From Cucumis sativus (lineage: Eukaryota > Streptophyta > Magnoliopsida > Cucurbitales > Cucurbitaceae): a stretch of 64,000 nucleotides of DNA. Location: assembly GCF_000004075.3 (NCBI RefSeq), contig NC_026657.2, forward strand, positions 19,030,501-19,094,500, given 5' to 3'. The translations under genes were made by a program, and so were the position numbers. This document shows positions 63,389 to 64,000 of this stretch, one piece after another. Below the pieces are notes generated by a model. It saw only the letters and a list, made by a program, of their open reading frames with translations. It searched no databases and was not told where the DNA came from. Positions within the stretch are counted from its first letter, which is position 1, and every line of letters begins with the position of its first letter.

Positions 63389-64000
63389 CTGGAGAAAAGG
63401 CAAAAAAGTTGGTTGGATTAGGCATGATATGGACCAAAAATCAGCAATTGCAGTGAAGGTGTTTGATCATGCACCATCTCACTTGGTGATTTTACTAGCC
63501 TTGTTCTACGCAATCTTATAGGAAATAAAGGGTGATGATTAGTTTCAGTAAGTGTTGTCTTCCCAAGACAGCTGCAAATTGTTCAAATTCCTAATTCGAA
63601 TGTGTAAAATTCAGCGGGCCTATTTGAGCCACAACTACCCCCCCAAAAAAAAAAAATCATAAAATGGGAGAGAATCAAATTACCACCTGGTCACTTGACT
63701 ATGTTATTTAGCCTACACCATTAAAGTAACAAATCAAGAATGTTCAGAGAATTGAATTGTTCAATTATGTGGAATTTCATCATCTGTTAAGAACATTTGC
63801 AATTCCCCAAGTTTGATAGAACCATTACTTTACCAACTAATTCTCAGTTAGGCAACCTGAAGTTCCTCACACAGATTTGGTAGAAGTGTTGTCAGGACTA
63901 AATTTGGTAGACAATGCACCTCATGAATACGAATAGCACATGAGAACAATTTAATTGAGAAAAAATATTTGTGTGTCAATACCCCATTCTTAGTAAATTG
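63389..64000. other. Window end, no gene seen
   Basis: No PYL upstream exon, RNA gene or repeat recognised. It contains a poly-A tract near 63641. Confidence 0.5.

Noticed and set aside
1..64000. tRNA, rRNA, CRISPR or organelle-derived insertions
   Set aside because: Looked for cloverleaf-compatible A/B boxes, rRNA motifs, regular direct repeats with spacers and plastid gene words; only SINE-type boxes were found.

Overview
This window is nuclear DNA of a flowering plant. Genes have introns with GT/AG borders, the intergenic DNA is AT-rich, and the recognisable proteins are plant-specific: a CHX antiporter, an arabinogalactan peptide, SPEECHLESS, a group III WRKY, a plastid sigma factor and an ABA-receptor exon. 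Dispersed 'tatcaatgtctatt..gatag' repeats and overall gene similarity suggest a cucurbit (Cucumis or a relative). That is an impression; no species marker was found.

Layout. 1-4042: AT-rich DNA with a degenerate tandem array and a possible transposon terminus. 4043-6655 (-): an intact three-exon cation/H+ antiporter (CHX), followed by a decayed CHX copy at 8403-9925 (-). 12830-13619 (-): a two-exon arabinogalactan peptide whose 70 residues reconstruct completely. 15518-17525: debris, namely one orphan exon, a coiled-coil pseudogene and a Ty3/gypsy integrase tail. 19312-22738 (-): a kinetochore NDC80 copy that has lost its microtubule-binding domain but keeps an open four-exon frame for the C-terminal coiled coil. 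25397-30614 (+): a complete ten-exon dihydrofolate synthetase gene with a miniature LTR element in an intron. 30615-43113: 12.5 kb with no recognisable gene. 43114-45236 (+): SPEECHLESS, three exons. 50334-51708 (-): a group III WRKY factor, three exons. 56596-59920 (+): plastid sigma factor SIG5/SIGE, five coding exons plus a probable leader intron. 60530-61087: a Tourist-like MITE with a SINE nested inside it. 63176-63388 (-): an orphan last exon of a PYL ABA receptor.

For the five intact spliced genes checked in detail plus the WRKY (CHX 783 aa, AGP 70 aa, DHFS 548 aa, SPCH 376 aa, WRKY 366 aa, SIG5 547 aa), the exon lengths add up to an uninterrupted frame. The genes are independent eukaryotic transcription units with no operon-like logic. 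Their jobs are ion transport, cell wall/plasma-membrane glycopeptide, folate synthesis, stomatal lineage, stress transcription and chloroplast transcription.

I see no wholly new biological system. The most unusual object is the truncated NDC80: an internal deletion leaves a short upstream frame overlapping the new start as ATGA, and a 42-bp duplication doubles one 3' splice site in frame. Also worth attention are a 38-residue internal duplication in SIG5, the 203-bp LTR element with tRNA-iMet primer site and 5-bp target duplication, and the SINE-in-MITE nest.
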